Assembly (NCBI GenBank): GCA_900546055.1 | Contig: URBG01000022.1 | Coordinates: 1 to 20,657, forward strand | DNA: 20,657 nucleotides | Source of the DNA: an uncultured Mycoplasmatota bacterium | GTDB taxonomy: Bacteria > Bacillota_I > Bacilli_A > RF39 > UBA660 | Direction of reading: 5' to 3' | Shown here: positions 1 through 6,086 of the stretch, in pieces | Position numbering within the stretch: the first letter of the stretch is position 1 | How the letters are laid out: every line of letters begins with the position of its first letter | Position numbers and translations under genes: made by a program | The notes under the pieces: model-generated | The model's database searches: none | Told to the model about the DNA's origin: nothing | Seen by the model: only the letters and a program-made list of their open reading frames with translations

Positions 1-7
1 GGGGGGG

Positions 8-13
8 TATACT
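8..13 (+). promoter_or_regulatory. Candidate sigma-A -10 box (TATACT) for the first gene
   Basis: TATACT lies 16 nt before the preferred ATG at 30. Any -35 box would be outside the window. Transcription would begin near position 20, just at the GGTGAAG ribosome binding site, so the leader would be about 10 nt. The same tight spacing recurs at other genes here. Confidence 0.45.
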
Positions 14-29
14 ATAAATGGTGAAGTGT

Positions 30-1043
30 ATGAGAAAAAGAAAAAATAGAAAGCAAGTTAGAGTAATAGTTGGATTATCAATTTGCTTATTATTACTTAT
101 GACAGCCGGTTATGCGGCTTTTAGTACTAATCTAAATATTACGGCTAAAGGAAATATTAAACCCATAAATGCGGCATTTCAGTTAAAAAAAAACATCGTA
201 ACGTCTGGTGAAGGATTGTATAAAGATGAGTATATTAATAATAGATATATTTTTAAAGGAAGTTCACCAAGTAACTATATAAAATTTAATAATGAAATTT
301 GGAGAATAATATCTGTGGAATCTGATGATACTTTAAAAATTGTTAAAAATACTACTTTGAGTTCAGGTATTTCATTTGACGTTAGAACTTCAGAGAAAAC
401 AGGACCTAGGTTAAACGTCAATAATACTTATTGTAAATTAAATAGTGATGGGAACTATTATGGTTGTAATTTATGGGGATCAGTCAATGGGGCGATTAAT
501 AATGGAAATTATTCAGGTACTGTTTCTAGTGATTCATCAATTAAAACTTATTTAAATAATGATTATTATAATAGTTTAACTTCTGGGGCCAAAAGTCAAA
601 TTGATAATCATGAATATAAAGTTAAATTTATTTATTGGAATGTTTCTGGCAAAAGCATTGCCGAACAGCTAAAATTACCATTTTTTAGTGTTGGAAAGGC
701 TAATGTGGGAATGATAAATGTTGATGATTATATTAAGGCTACTGCAAATACTGAATGTAATTTAAATTTATTGATTAATTATTTAGATGGAACTTATTGT
801 ACTAATGGTCAATGTAGCCAAAATTGTAATAAACAAAATTTTCTTTATTCAGCTAATACGTTTTGGACGATGGATCCACTTTATAATTATACCTCAATTG
901 CTATGTCAGTTAGTGCTTATTCTGTTTTAGCTAATATGCATGTTTATGGAAATACTTTTTATGTTAAACCGGCACTTTATTTAAAATCAGATATTAAGTT
1001 AACTGGATCTGGAACAGAATCCGATCCTTATATAATTAAATAG
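30..1043 (+). CDS. Membrane-anchored or secreted surface protein with Cys-containing repeats of Asn/Tyr-rich sequence
   Basis: I do not recognise a named family with certainty. The protein (337 residues from ATG 30) has a basic N-terminus, a hydrophobic segment at about residues 8-27 and then AAFSTNLNITAKGNI, which resembles the SipW/TasA-like signal region of exported Bacillota proteins. The body is rich in Asn, Tyr and Ser, and holds two Cys near residues 135-146 and four more near residues 245-270 (ECN, YCT, QCSQNC). The C-terminus YVKPALYLKSDIKLTGSG...DPYIIK is a tail I associate with multi-copy surface proteins of uncultured Bacilli; that is recollection, not a search. I chose ATG 30 over ATG 18 because GGTGAAG at 20-26 is correctly spaced for it. 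The gene stands alone and ends in its own terminator. Confidence 0.7.
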   Translation: MRKRKNRKQVRVIVGLSICLLLLMTAGYAAFSTNLNITAKGNIKPINAAFQLKKNIVTSGEGLYKDEYINNRYIFKGSSPSNYIKFNNEIWRIISVESDDTLKIVKNTTLSSGISFDVRTSEKTGPRLNVNNTYCKLNSDGNYYGCNLWGSVNGAINNGNYSGTVSSDSSIKTYLNNDYYNSLTSGAKSQIDNHEYKVKFIYWNVSGKSIAEQLKLPFFSVGKANVGMINVDDYIKATANTECNLNLLINYLDGTYCTNGQCSQNCNKQNFLYSANTFWTMDPLYNYTSIAMSVSAYSVLANMHVYGNTFYVKPALYLKSDIKLTGSGTESDPYIIK

Positions 1044-1063
1044 ATACTTATGTATCTTTTTTT
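1042..1063 (+). terminator. Intrinsic terminator of the first gene
   Basis: AGATAC, loop TTAT, GTATCT, followed by a run of T. The TAG stop codon (1041-1043) overlaps the left arm. Confidence 0.75.
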
Positions 1064-1064
1064 G

Positions 1065-1093
1065 TGATAATGAACTAATAAAATTCATATACT
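1065..1093 (+). promoter_or_regulatory. Candidate yabG promoter (sigma-E-like CATATACT or sigma-A TATACT)
   Basis: CATATACT at 1086-1093 fits the mother-cell sigma-E -10 pattern CATAnnnT, with GATAATG about 14 nt upstream as a possible -35. The same bases also contain a sigma-A-like TATACT with a poor -35 (TGATAA, 17 nt spacer). A mother-cell promoter is expected for a spore protease, but the sequence does not settle the choice. Confidence 0.35.
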
Positions 1094-1108
1094 TACATGG
1101 GTGATATT

Positions 1109-1891
1109 ATGGAATTAAATATAGGTGACTTAGTAACCCGTAATTCTTATGGGAATGATGTGGTCTTTAAAATAGTATCAATTGAAGGGGATAGTGTTAA
1201 ATTAAAAGGTGTTAATATTAGATTACTTGCTGATTCTAATTTAAGTGATTTAAGCAAACATAATGATGAGGATATTGAAGGTGAAAAAAACTTTTTGGAT
1301 CGTTTAGATACTAAAGTTGATTTAGATCGAAGTGATTACTTTTATTTACCTGGTAAGATTTTACACATCGATAGTGATGCGGAGTATTTATCTAGATGCT
1401 TAGACTATTATAAAAAAATAAATATTTGGGCGATGGGTATTAATGAAAAAGAGGAAAATGTAGCTTCGCATATTAAAGAGTGGCTTGACGAGTATAAACC
1501 GAATATAGTGGTTATTACAGGGCATGATGCTTATAATAAGCGAAAAGGCAGTGTGGATGATTTAGATGCTTACAAAAGTAGTGGTTATTTTGTTGATGCA
1601 GTTAGAAAAGCGCGTGAATATGAAGGTAGCCATGAAAAACTAATTATTATTGCGGGTGCTTGTGGTTCATATTATGAAGAGTTAATTAAGGCAGGGGCTA
1701 ATTTTGCCTCTAGTCCGAAAAGGGTAAATATTCATGCTTTAGATCCGGCAATTGTGGCGTCTAAAATGAGTTTGTCTGATATTAATAAGGATATTGATTT
1801 AAAAACAATATTAGAAAGAACTAGATATGGTAAAGATGGTATAGGGGGAATTATTACGAAAGGGACAATGTATGTTGGATATCCTAGATAA
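1109..1891 (+). CDS. yabG: Sporulation-specific protease YabG
   Basis: YabG is a protease made in the mother cell that processes coat and other spore proteins during spore maturation. The N-terminus (GDLVTRNSYGNDVVFKI...LKGVNIRLLADS) matches the family's opening region. The C-terminal half keeps VVITGHDAYN, with a conserved His, and IIAGACGSYYEE, with a conserved Cys; these are the best candidates for catalytic residues if the enzyme is a cysteine-type protease, an inference from family reports. The length of 260 residues is near the roughly 290 of B. subtilis. ATG 1109 is preferred over ATG 1097 because the latter overlaps the GGGTGAT ribosome binding site. Its 3' end overlaps veg by 20 nt, as if translation is coupled. 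Confidence 0.92.
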   Translation: MELNIGDLVTRNSYGNDVVFKIVSIEGDSVKLKGVNIRLLADSNLSDLSKHNDEDIEGEKNFLDRLDTKVDLDRSDYFYLPGKILHIDSDAEYLSRCLDYYKKINIWAMGINEKEENVASHIKEWLDEYKPNIVVITGHDAYNKRKGSVDDLDAYKSSGYFVDAVRKAREYEGSHEKLIIIAGACGSYYEELIKAGANFASSPKRVNIHALDPAIVASKMSLSDINKDIDLKTILERTRYGKDGIGGIITKGTMYVGYPR

Positions 1892-2120
1892 GGGCGTTTG
1901 TGATAACAATTCTATCCGCAAAGCCCTTGGCGGATATCTTGGTAAATCGGTAACAATTAAGTATAATTTAGGCCGTAATAAGTATGAAACTTATAAGGCA
2001 ACTATTAAGAATTTATATAATTGTGTATTTTTAGTGGAATTAGATAACGAAAATCACGTTATAAAATCATTCTCTTATGCAGATATTATTACAAAAACTA
2101 TCAAAATTTATGATAATTAA
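1872..2120 (+). CDS. veg: Veg family protein
   Basis: Veg is a small, highly expressed protein of low-GC Gram-positives, linked in B. subtilis to biofilm matrix regulation; its biochemical role is unclear. Residues from about 15 onward (IRKALGGYLGKSVTIKYNLGRNK, then the VFLVELDN and SYADIITKTI segments) align with the B. subtilis Veg pattern IKRSLDGNLGKR...VFVIQLD...YSYADILTETV. It has 82 residues, a few more at the N-terminus than the usual form. The start ATG 1872 lies inside the end of yabG, with AAAGGGAC as a ribosome binding site. The yabG-veg adjacency is the same as in B. subtilis. Confidence 0.9.
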   Translation: MLDILDKGVCDNNSIRKALGGYLGKSVTIKYNLGRNKYETYKATIKNLYNCVFLVELDNENHVIKSFSYADIITKTIKIYDN

Positions 2121-2130
2121 AGGTTTTTCC

Positions 2131-2159
2131 TTGCCTTTTAATGGAAATTATTGTATACT
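2131..2159 (+). promoter_or_regulatory. Sigma-A-type promoter for spoVG
   Basis: TTGCCT (2131-2136), 17 nt spacer, TATACT (2154-2159). The start codon follows 38 nt later, a longer leader than most here. B. subtilis spoVG uses sigma-H; I found no clear sigma-H -10 (GAAT) in this stretch. Confidence 0.6.
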
Positions 2160-2197
2160 GAAATTGTAAACAAAGGTACCAGAAGGGAGAGGTTAGC

Positions 2198-2461
2198 TTG
2201 AAAATTACTTCAGTTAATGTTCGAAAAATTGAAAAAGAGAATTCTCGTATTCGTGGAATTGCATCAGTTGTATTAGATGATTGTTTCGCAGTTCACGGTA
2301 TTAGAATTATAGAAGGTGATGGTGGATTATTTATTGCTATGCCTAGTCGCAAAACCAATAATGAGGAGTACCACGATATTGCTCACCCAATAACTCCGGA
2401 ATGTCGTAAGATGTTCGAGGAAGCAATTATCGAAGAATATAATAACACAAAAGACGAATAA
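2198..2461 (+). CDS. spoVG: Regulatory protein SpoVG
   Basis: SpoVG is a small nucleic-acid-binding regulator, needed for normal spore cortex formation in Bacillus and acting as a pleiotropic regulator in other Gram-positives. The 87-residue protein keeps the family signature almost throughout: IASVVLDDCFAVHGIRII, GLFIAMPSRKT, and HDIAHPITPECRKMFEEAII. The start is TTG at 2198, supported by the strong GGGAGAGG ribosome binding site at 2185-2192 and by the family N-terminus (MKITSVNVRKI). It ends in a terminator whose loop contains the stop codon, so it is probably monocistronic. Confidence 0.95.
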   Translation: MKITSVNVRKIEKENSRIRGIASVVLDDCFAVHGIRIIEGDGGLFIAMPSRKTNNEEYHDIAHPITPECRKMFEEAIIEEYNNTKDE

Positions 2462-2472
2462 GTCTTTTTTTT
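2449..2472 (+). terminator. Intrinsic terminator of spoVG
   Basis: AAAAGAC, loop GAATAA, GTCTTTT, then more T. The TAA stop codon (2459-2461) is in the loop. Confidence 0.75.
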
Positions 2473-2476
2473 CATG

Positions 2477-2484
2477 CATATAAT
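2477..2484 (+). promoter_or_regulatory. Candidate yabP promoter -10 (CATATAAT)
   Basis: CATATAAT fits both sigma-A TATAAT and the sigma-E -10 pattern CATAnnnT. No good sigma-A -35 is visible; ATAAGT at 2458-2463 is at a distance suitable for a sigma-E -35. yabP is mother-cell expressed in B. subtilis, so sigma-E is the more plausible reading. Confidence 0.4.
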
Positions 2485-2501
2485 TAGGTAGGAGGGACAT
2501 T

Positions 2502-2789
2502 ATGGACAAGATGGATACTATTTCCTCATTAACGCATGCAATTACACTTAATGAGCGAAAAAATATAATTATTACTGGAGTAAAAAAAATTGACAGTTTT
2601 GATGAAGAAGAGTTTTATTTAGAAACGACGATGGGTGATTTAATAATTAAAGGTGAAGAATTAGAGATAATTAAACTAGATACTTATCAAGGTAATGTTT
2701 CAATAAAAGGTAAAGTTGATAGTTTAACCTATACTGAAGATGGAAAAAAGAATAAAGAAAGCGGAGTATTTAACAAGTTATTTAAATAA
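2502..2789 (+). CDS. yabP: Sporulation protein YabP
   Basis: YabP is a small mother-cell protein of spore formation, found next to yabQ in most spore formers. The 95-residue sequence has the family pattern: HAITLNERKNIIITGVKKIDSFDEEEFYLETTMGDLIIKG in overlapping short blocks, then a LDTYQGNVSIKGKVDSLTY segment. A consensus AGGAGGG ribosome binding site precedes ATG 2502. Its stop codon overlaps the yabQ start by one base (TAATG), so the two are translationally coupled. The N-terminus and the ITGVKKIDSFDEEEF block are the strongest evidence. Confidence 0.9.
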   Translation: MDKMDTISSLTHAITLNERKNIIITGVKKIDSFDEEEFYLETTMGDLIIKGEELEIIKLDTYQGNVSIKGKVDSLTYTEDGKKNKESGVFNKLFK

Positions 2790-3061
2790 TGGATTTACAA
2801 ACACAAATAATTACTTTAACTTTCTCTTTTTTCTATGGTATCTTTTTCGCAGTTTTTATAGGGATAAACTATAAAATTATTTACCATGATAAAAAATATA
2901 TAAAATTAATTGGTTCTTTTTTAATAGTTTTGCTTGGTGTGCTTTTATATTTTATAATTTTAAGAAAAATAAATTATGCTGCATTTCATCCATATTGTTT
3001 ACTTATGTTAACTATTGGATTTTGCTTAGAGCATTTCATTGTAAAACGCTTTAAAAAATGA
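2789..3061 (+). CDS. yabQ: Spore cortex biosynthesis protein YabQ
   Basis: YabQ is a polytopic protein of the outer forespore membrane, needed for cortex synthesis in B. subtilis. This 90-residue form has three hydrophobic segments, at about residues 6-28, 35-56 and 64-83, with FSFFYGIFFAVFIGINYKII near the N-terminus as in family members. It is much shorter than the B. subtilis protein (about 210 residues), like clostridial versions. Identity rests on family-like sequence plus position directly after yabP and before divIC. There is no separate ribosome binding site; translation probably depends on the TAATG overlap with yabP. Confidence 0.85.
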   Translation: MDLQTQIITLTFSFFYGIFFAVFIGINYKIIYHDKKYIKLIGSFLIVLLGVLLYFIILRKINYAAFHPYCLLMLTIGFCLEHFIVKRFKK

Positions 3062-3067
3062 TATACT
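3039..3067 (+). promoter_or_regulatory. Sigma-A-type promoter for divIC
   Basis: TTGTAA (3039-3044), 17 nt spacer, TATACT (3062-3067). The -35 lies inside the end of yabQ. The start codon of divIC is 23 nt beyond the -10. This would let the division gene be expressed in growth, independently of the sporulation genes before it. Confidence 0.55.
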
Positions 3068-3090
3068 TACTTTAGAATAGTGGTGATATC

Positions 3091-3570
3091 ATGGCAAAAA
3101 AGCAAATTACAAAAACAGCCAAAAGACGTTTAACGGTACTTACCCCCATTGTTATTTTAGCAGTGGGGTATCTTGCGTTTACATTGGTCACTACAGTTAT
3201 TCAATTATATAAATTACATCATGAGGAAGCAGAGCTTAAGCAGGAGCTTACTGATTTAAAAGGAGATTCTAAGGAACTTAAAACGGAAATTACTAAATTA
3301 CAAGATAAAGACTATGTAGCAAGATACGCTAGAGAAAATTATTTATATACTAAAGATGGAGAATATGTTATTAAAGTCGGTGAAAATGAGGAGAAAAAGA
3401 AGGAAAATAAGTTTCAAATTAAAGAAGAGTATATTTTTTATGGGGGGACTGCTTTAGGTTTTTTAATAATTTTATATGTGATTGTTAAACACCGTAAGAA
3501 GAAAAAAGAAAAACAGAAGCAAGTTAAAACTGTTAAAAAAAGAAAAAATACTAATAAAAAAGAAAAGTAA
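3091..3570 (+). CDS. divIC: DivIC/FtsB-family cell division protein with an extra C-terminal membrane segment
   Basis: DivIC (FtsB in E. coli) is a bitopic septum protein working with FtsL and DivIB. The expected parts are present: basic cytoplasmic N-terminus, membrane segment at about residues 15-37, a coiled coil with leucine heptads at about 38-72 (HHEEAELKQELTDLKGD...), and the family signature DKDYVARYARENYLY at 72-86. Unlike the usual form of about 125 residues, this one (159 residues) continues with a charged linker, a second hydrophobic segment at about 114-133 and a lysine-rich tail. The tail should therefore return to the cytoplasm. The start follows GGTGAT. The gene is after yabQ, as in B. 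subtilis. Confidence 0.9.
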   Translation: MAKKQITKTAKRRLTVLTPIVILAVGYLAFTLVTTVIQLYKLHHEEAELKQELTDLKGDSKELKTEITKLQDKDYVARYARENYLYTKDGEYVIKVGENEEKKKENKFQIKEEYIFYGGTALGFLIILYVIVKHRKKKKEKQKQVKTVKKRKNTNKKEK

Positions 3571-3590
3571 ATTTTGCTTTTCTTTTTAAT
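3557..3590. terminator. Shared bidirectional terminator between divIC and lemA
   Basis: AAAAAGAAAAG (3557-3567) pairs with CTTTTCTTTTT (3577-3587), an 11 bp stem with A-rich and T-rich flanks on both sides. The divIC stop TAA (3568-3570) is in the loop. The convergent lemA gene stops at 3597, so the same hairpin can end both transcripts. Confidence 0.8.
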
Positions 3591-3596
3591 ATGTTT

Positions 3597-4142
3597 TTAT
3601 AGTTTAAAATCCTTAGTATCTTCATCACTCATATCTTTACCATCAAAATAAAGTTTTGATTTAAATTTAAAGATTAGGGCAATAATATTACTAGGAAAAG
3701 ATTTTACCATTTTATTATAATCGGTAATTATATCATTATAATATTTTCTAAAGGCAACAATTTCAGCTTCAGATTCATTTAAGGATATATCAATTCTTGT
3801 AAATACTTCGCTTTGTTTTAATTCAGGATATTCCTCTTTATATTTATTGAATTCTTTAATTCCTTCATATAATTGTCTATCTAAATCAAAATTTGAAAGT
3901 TTACGAGAACGTAATTTTACAATAATTGATAAAACGTCTTCTTCTGTTTTGATGTTGGCTTTAATAATATCAATTGATTTATTTAGAAGATCAAATCTTT
4001 TTCTTAAAATAGAATCAATGTTAGCTTCTGCTTCGTTAATTCTAATAATATATGCTTGAAAATTATTATAAGCTGCAGCAATTGCTACACCGATAATAAA
4101 AATTATTATAATAATTGCAATTCCAATAATAAGTATTTCCAT
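3597..4142 (-). CDS. lemA: LemA family membrane protein
   Basis: LemA-family proteins have one N-terminal membrane anchor and an alpha-helical domain; their function is not established. This 181-residue protein has a hydrophobic N-terminus rich in Ile (about residues 3-27), followed by AAYNNFQAYIIRINEAEANIDSIL, which corresponds to the family's YN.lv..r..v.eAwa.Id..L block. The SEAEIVAFRKYYNDIITDYNKM region matches the conserved R.yYN..v..yN segment, and the last part (FPSNIIALIFKFK...YF) matches the family's C-terminal FP..l.a..f.f......f. The ATG at 4142 is chosen because AGGTGG lies just upstream; a start at 4151 would be inside that site. It has its own promoter. Confidence 0.87.
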   Translation of the reverse strand: MEILIIGIAIIIIIFIIGVAIAAAYNNFQAYIIRINEAEANIDSILRKRFDLLNKSIDIIKANIKTEEDVLSIIVKLRSRKLSNFDLDRQLYEGIKEFNKYKEEYPELKQSEVFTRIDISLNESEAEIVAFRKYYNDIITDYNKMVKSFPSNIIALIFKFKSKLYFDGKDMSDEDTKDFKL

Positions 4143-4160
4143 GTTTACCACCTATGGTTC

Positions 4161-4189
4161 ATTATAGCAGACATTTTTACTTATTTCAA
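4161..4189 (-). promoter_or_regulatory. Strong sigma-A promoter for lemA with extended -10
   Basis: On the minus strand, TTGAAA (4189-4184), 17 nt spacer, TGC-TATAAT (4166-4161). The -35 overlaps the stop codon of gerQ (4186-4188). The lemA start is 18 nt beyond the -10, so the leader is about 12 nt. Confidence 0.7.
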
Positions 4190-4551
4190 TTATTTGGGTA
4201 AAATTCAGCACTAGAAATTATGCGTTCATTAAATTTTATATAGTTAATATAAATCATTAAAATTAAATACCATTCACCAGTTTTAGGATCGCTTAAAATA
4301 ACGTGATCACGGCCTGATCTTTCGATGATTCCGCTGAAGATACGATCACGCCATTCAGTTGAGTCAGGATAAGAAGCGTAAATTTCTACTTGTTTGCCTC
4401 TATTTAATCTTAAAATGTTTTCGATGTAAGATTGTTCAAATTCCATATCACCTGCTAAATTCTGTGCAGTTTCTTGATTAGGAACAGCAGTTCCACCAGT
4501 ATATATTGGTGTTCCAGGGAAGGTTCCTTGGTTTACAAAATTATTATTCAT
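4186..4551 (-). CDS. gerQ: Spore coat protein GerQ
   Basis: GerQ is an inner-coat protein that is crosslinked by transglutaminase in B. subtilis and is needed to localise the cortex-lytic enzyme CwlJ for germination. The conserved core is unmistakable: EFEQSYIENILRLNRGK, then RDRIFSGIIERSGRDHVI, and LSDPKTGEWYLILMIYINYI. The family's N-terminal low-complexity region is short here (about residues 1-35, Gly/Pro/Thr/Gln-rich), giving 121 residues against about 180 in B. subtilis. AAAGGATG is the ribosome binding site. It sits divergently from pduL. I saw no clear sigma-K promoter and no terminator before lemA. Confidence 0.95.
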   Translation of the reverse strand: MNNNFVNQGTFPGTPIYTGGTAVPNQETAQNLAGDMEFEQSYIENILRLNRGKQVEIYASYPDSTEWRDRIFSGIIERSGRDHVILSDPKTGEWYLILMIYINYIKFNERIISSAEFYPNN

Positions 4552-4577
4552 ATAATCATCCTTTCTATAAAAATATA

Positions 4578-4606
4578 TTTAATGAGATGGCGGAATATGA
4601 TATAAT
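4578..4606 (+). promoter_or_regulatory. Candidate promoter of the pduL operon with extended -10
   Basis: TGA-TATAAT, with the -10 hexamer at 4601-4606 and a weak -35 TTTAAT (4578-4583) at 17 nt. The start codon of pduL is 86 nt beyond the -10, the longest leader in the window. Confidence 0.5.
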
Positions 4607-4643
4607 TTATATTATAGGTCATCTTAAAACCAAAGGGATTGAT

Positions 4644-4673
4644 ATGGAATTGTTTTTTAGAAAAAGAATATAG
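4644..4673 (+). CDS. Possible 9-residue leader peptide upstream of pduL
   Basis: ATG GAA TTG ... ATA TAG encodes MELFFRKRI. AAAGGGA (4632-4638) is a reasonable ribosome binding site 5 nt before the ATG. It lies in the leader between the pduL promoter and pduL and ends 19 nt before the pduL start. No family assignment is possible; it may be chance. Confidence 0.25.
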   Translation: MELFFRKRI

Positions 4674-4692
4674 AATATAAGGGGTGAACATA

Positions 4693-5265
4693 ATGAAAAT
4701 AATAGTTGGGGTGTCGGTAAGGCATGCACATTTAACTAAAGAAATTTATGAACGATTATTTGGTAATGATAAATTAGAAAAAATGGTTGACATTGATCAA
4801 CCTGGGCAATTTTCTAGTACTAGTGTAATTACAATTAAAAATGGCGATAGAAAAATAGAAAATGTTAGAATTGTAGGGCCTTTACGTGATTATAACCAAG
4901 TTGAAATATCAAGGACGGACTGTTATAAATTAAAGGTGGATCCACCAATTAGAACATCCGGTGAAATAGAAGGAAGTTTACCAATTACAGTTGTTGGACC
5001 TAAAGGCGAAGTTAATTTAGATGAAGGTTTGATTTTAGCTAATCGCCATGTTCATATAAACCCTTCGGATGTTAAGAAATATGGACTTGAAGGGATTTCA
5101 AAAGTGGCTATTAAGATTACTGGAGAAAAAGCTGGTATTTTAGAAAATGTTTATTTAAAGGTTCAAGATACAGCGGCTCTAAGATTGCATTTGGATACTG
5201 ATGACGCAAATGCTTTTAATTTAAAAACTGGTGATGAAGTAGAATTATTAAAAATAAAGAGGTGA
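4693..5265 (+). CDS. pduL: Phosphate propanoyl/acetyltransferase PduL
   Basis: PduL swaps phosphate and CoA on propanoyl or acetyl groups, and in many anaerobes replaces Pta in making acyl-phosphate for ATP. The 190-residue protein has both halves of the family: VSVRHAHLTKE (zinc-ligand His 11 and 13), DQPGQFSSTSVITI, VGPLRDYNQVEISRTD, then VGPKGEVNLDEG, ILANRHVHINPSD (His 119 and 121) and LHLDTDDANAF (His 166). The first motif is RHAHL rather than the usual RHVHL. No microcompartment targeting extension is seen, and no shell genes are nearby, so a cytosolic fermentative role is more likely. ATG 4693 is chosen because the GTG at 4684 is part of the GGGGTGA ribosome binding site. Confidence 0.93.
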   Translation: MKIIVGVSVRHAHLTKEIYERLFGNDKLEKMVDIDQPGQFSSTSVITIKNGDRKIENVRIVGPLRDYNQVEISRTDCYKLKVDPPIRTSGEIEGSLPITVVGPKGEVNLDEGLILANRHVHINPSDVKKYGLEGISKVAIKITGEKAGILENVYLKVQDTAALRLHLDTDDANAFNLKTGDEVELLKIKR

Positions 5266-5269
5266 TATG

Positions 5270-6043
5270 ATGGAGTTAAAAGATAAAGTAGCAGTTGTAA
5301 CTGGTGGGGCAATGGGTAATGGTCTTGGAATAGTTAAGGTGTTTTTAAAAGAAGGCGCTAAAGTAGCAATATTAGATGTAGCGGATTCTCTTGAAAATAC
5401 TTTAAAAGATTTTAACACAGAAAATGTTTGTGGATTTAAGGTCGATATTAGGGACGTTAATAAGGTTAATGAAGTTATGAAATGTATTACTGAAAAATTT
5501 GGTCAAATTGATATTGTGGTTAATAACGCTGGAGTATGCCGATTAAATACATTTTTAAAGACAACTGACGAGATGCGTGACTTTCATTTTGATATTAACA
5601 TTAAGGGGACCTGGAATGTTACCAAAGCGGCAATCCCTTATATGAATGGTGGGTCAATTGTCAATCTTTCTAGCGTAACTGGTCCAATGGTTGCAGATAG
5701 TGGGGAAGTTGCTTATGCGACGACTAAAGCCGCTTTAATTGGTTTTACTAAAGGTTTGGCGGCAGAACTAGTAGATAATGGTATTAGAGTTAATGCAATT
5801 TTACCTGGTTATATTATGACACCAATGGTTGAGGGAATGGCTAAAGAGAGTAATAGTTCAGATCCGGAAAGTGTTGTTAAAGGAATTGCTGCTTTTATTC
5901 CCATGAAAAGACTTGGAACAATAGAAGAACTTGGCAATTTAGTAGCATTTTTAGCTAGTGATAGAGCTAGTTATATTACTGGTCAGGGAATTGTCATTGA
6001 TGGTGGTTCTACTTTGCCAGAGACGATGACAATGGGAGTATAA
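5270..6043 (+). CDS. ucpA: UcpA-like short-chain dehydrogenase/reductase
   Basis: This is an NAD(P)-dependent classical short-chain dehydrogenase. Visible motifs are the Rossmann TGGAMGNG (11-18), NNAG (85-88), catalytic Ser near 135 (NLSSVTG) and Tyr149/Lys153 (YATTK). Specific stretches match the UcpA subgroup as I remember it: NNAGVCRLNTFL, RDFHFDINIKGTWNVTKA, MVADSGE, DPESV and the terminal IDGGSTLPETM. The physiological substrate of UcpA is not known. The ribosome binding site GGTGAT overlaps the pduL stop codon and only 4 nt separate the genes, so they form one operon. ATG 5270 has better spacing than ATG 5267. A role in aldehyde or alcohol metabolism with PduL is inference. Confidence 0.88.
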   Translation: MELKDKVAVVTGGAMGNGLGIVKVFLKEGAKVAILDVADSLENTLKDFNTENVCGFKVDIRDVNKVNEVMKCITEKFGQIDIVVNNAGVCRLNTFLKTTDEMRDFHFDINIKGTWNVTKAAIPYMNGGSIVNLSSVTGPMVADSGEVAYATTKAALIGFTKGLAAELVDNGIRVNAILPGYIMTPMVEGMAKESNSSDPESVVKGIAAFIPMKRLGTIEELGNLVAFLASDRASYITGQGIVIDGGSTLPETMTMGV

Positions 6044-6044
6044 G

Positions 6045-6071
6045 AAAAAAGCATTTTTCAGATGCTTTTTT
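6045..6071. terminator. Shared bidirectional terminator between ucpA and the amide hydrolase
   Basis: AAAAAAGCAT (6045-6054), loop TTTTCAG, ATGCTTTTTT (6062-6071). A 10 bp stem with U-tracts in both readings lies between two convergent genes. Confidence 0.85.
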
Positions 6072-6086
6072 AATATGGTTTAATTT

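Noticed and set aside
1..7. Run of seven G at the window start.
   Set aside because: It could be a contig-edge artefact or part of a G-rich leader; nothing upstream is available to judge it.
2110..2140. Terminator after veg (TTAAAGG ... CCTTTTAA).
   Set aside because: The stem is only about 5 clean base pairs and overlaps the spoVG promoter; evidence is too weak to list.
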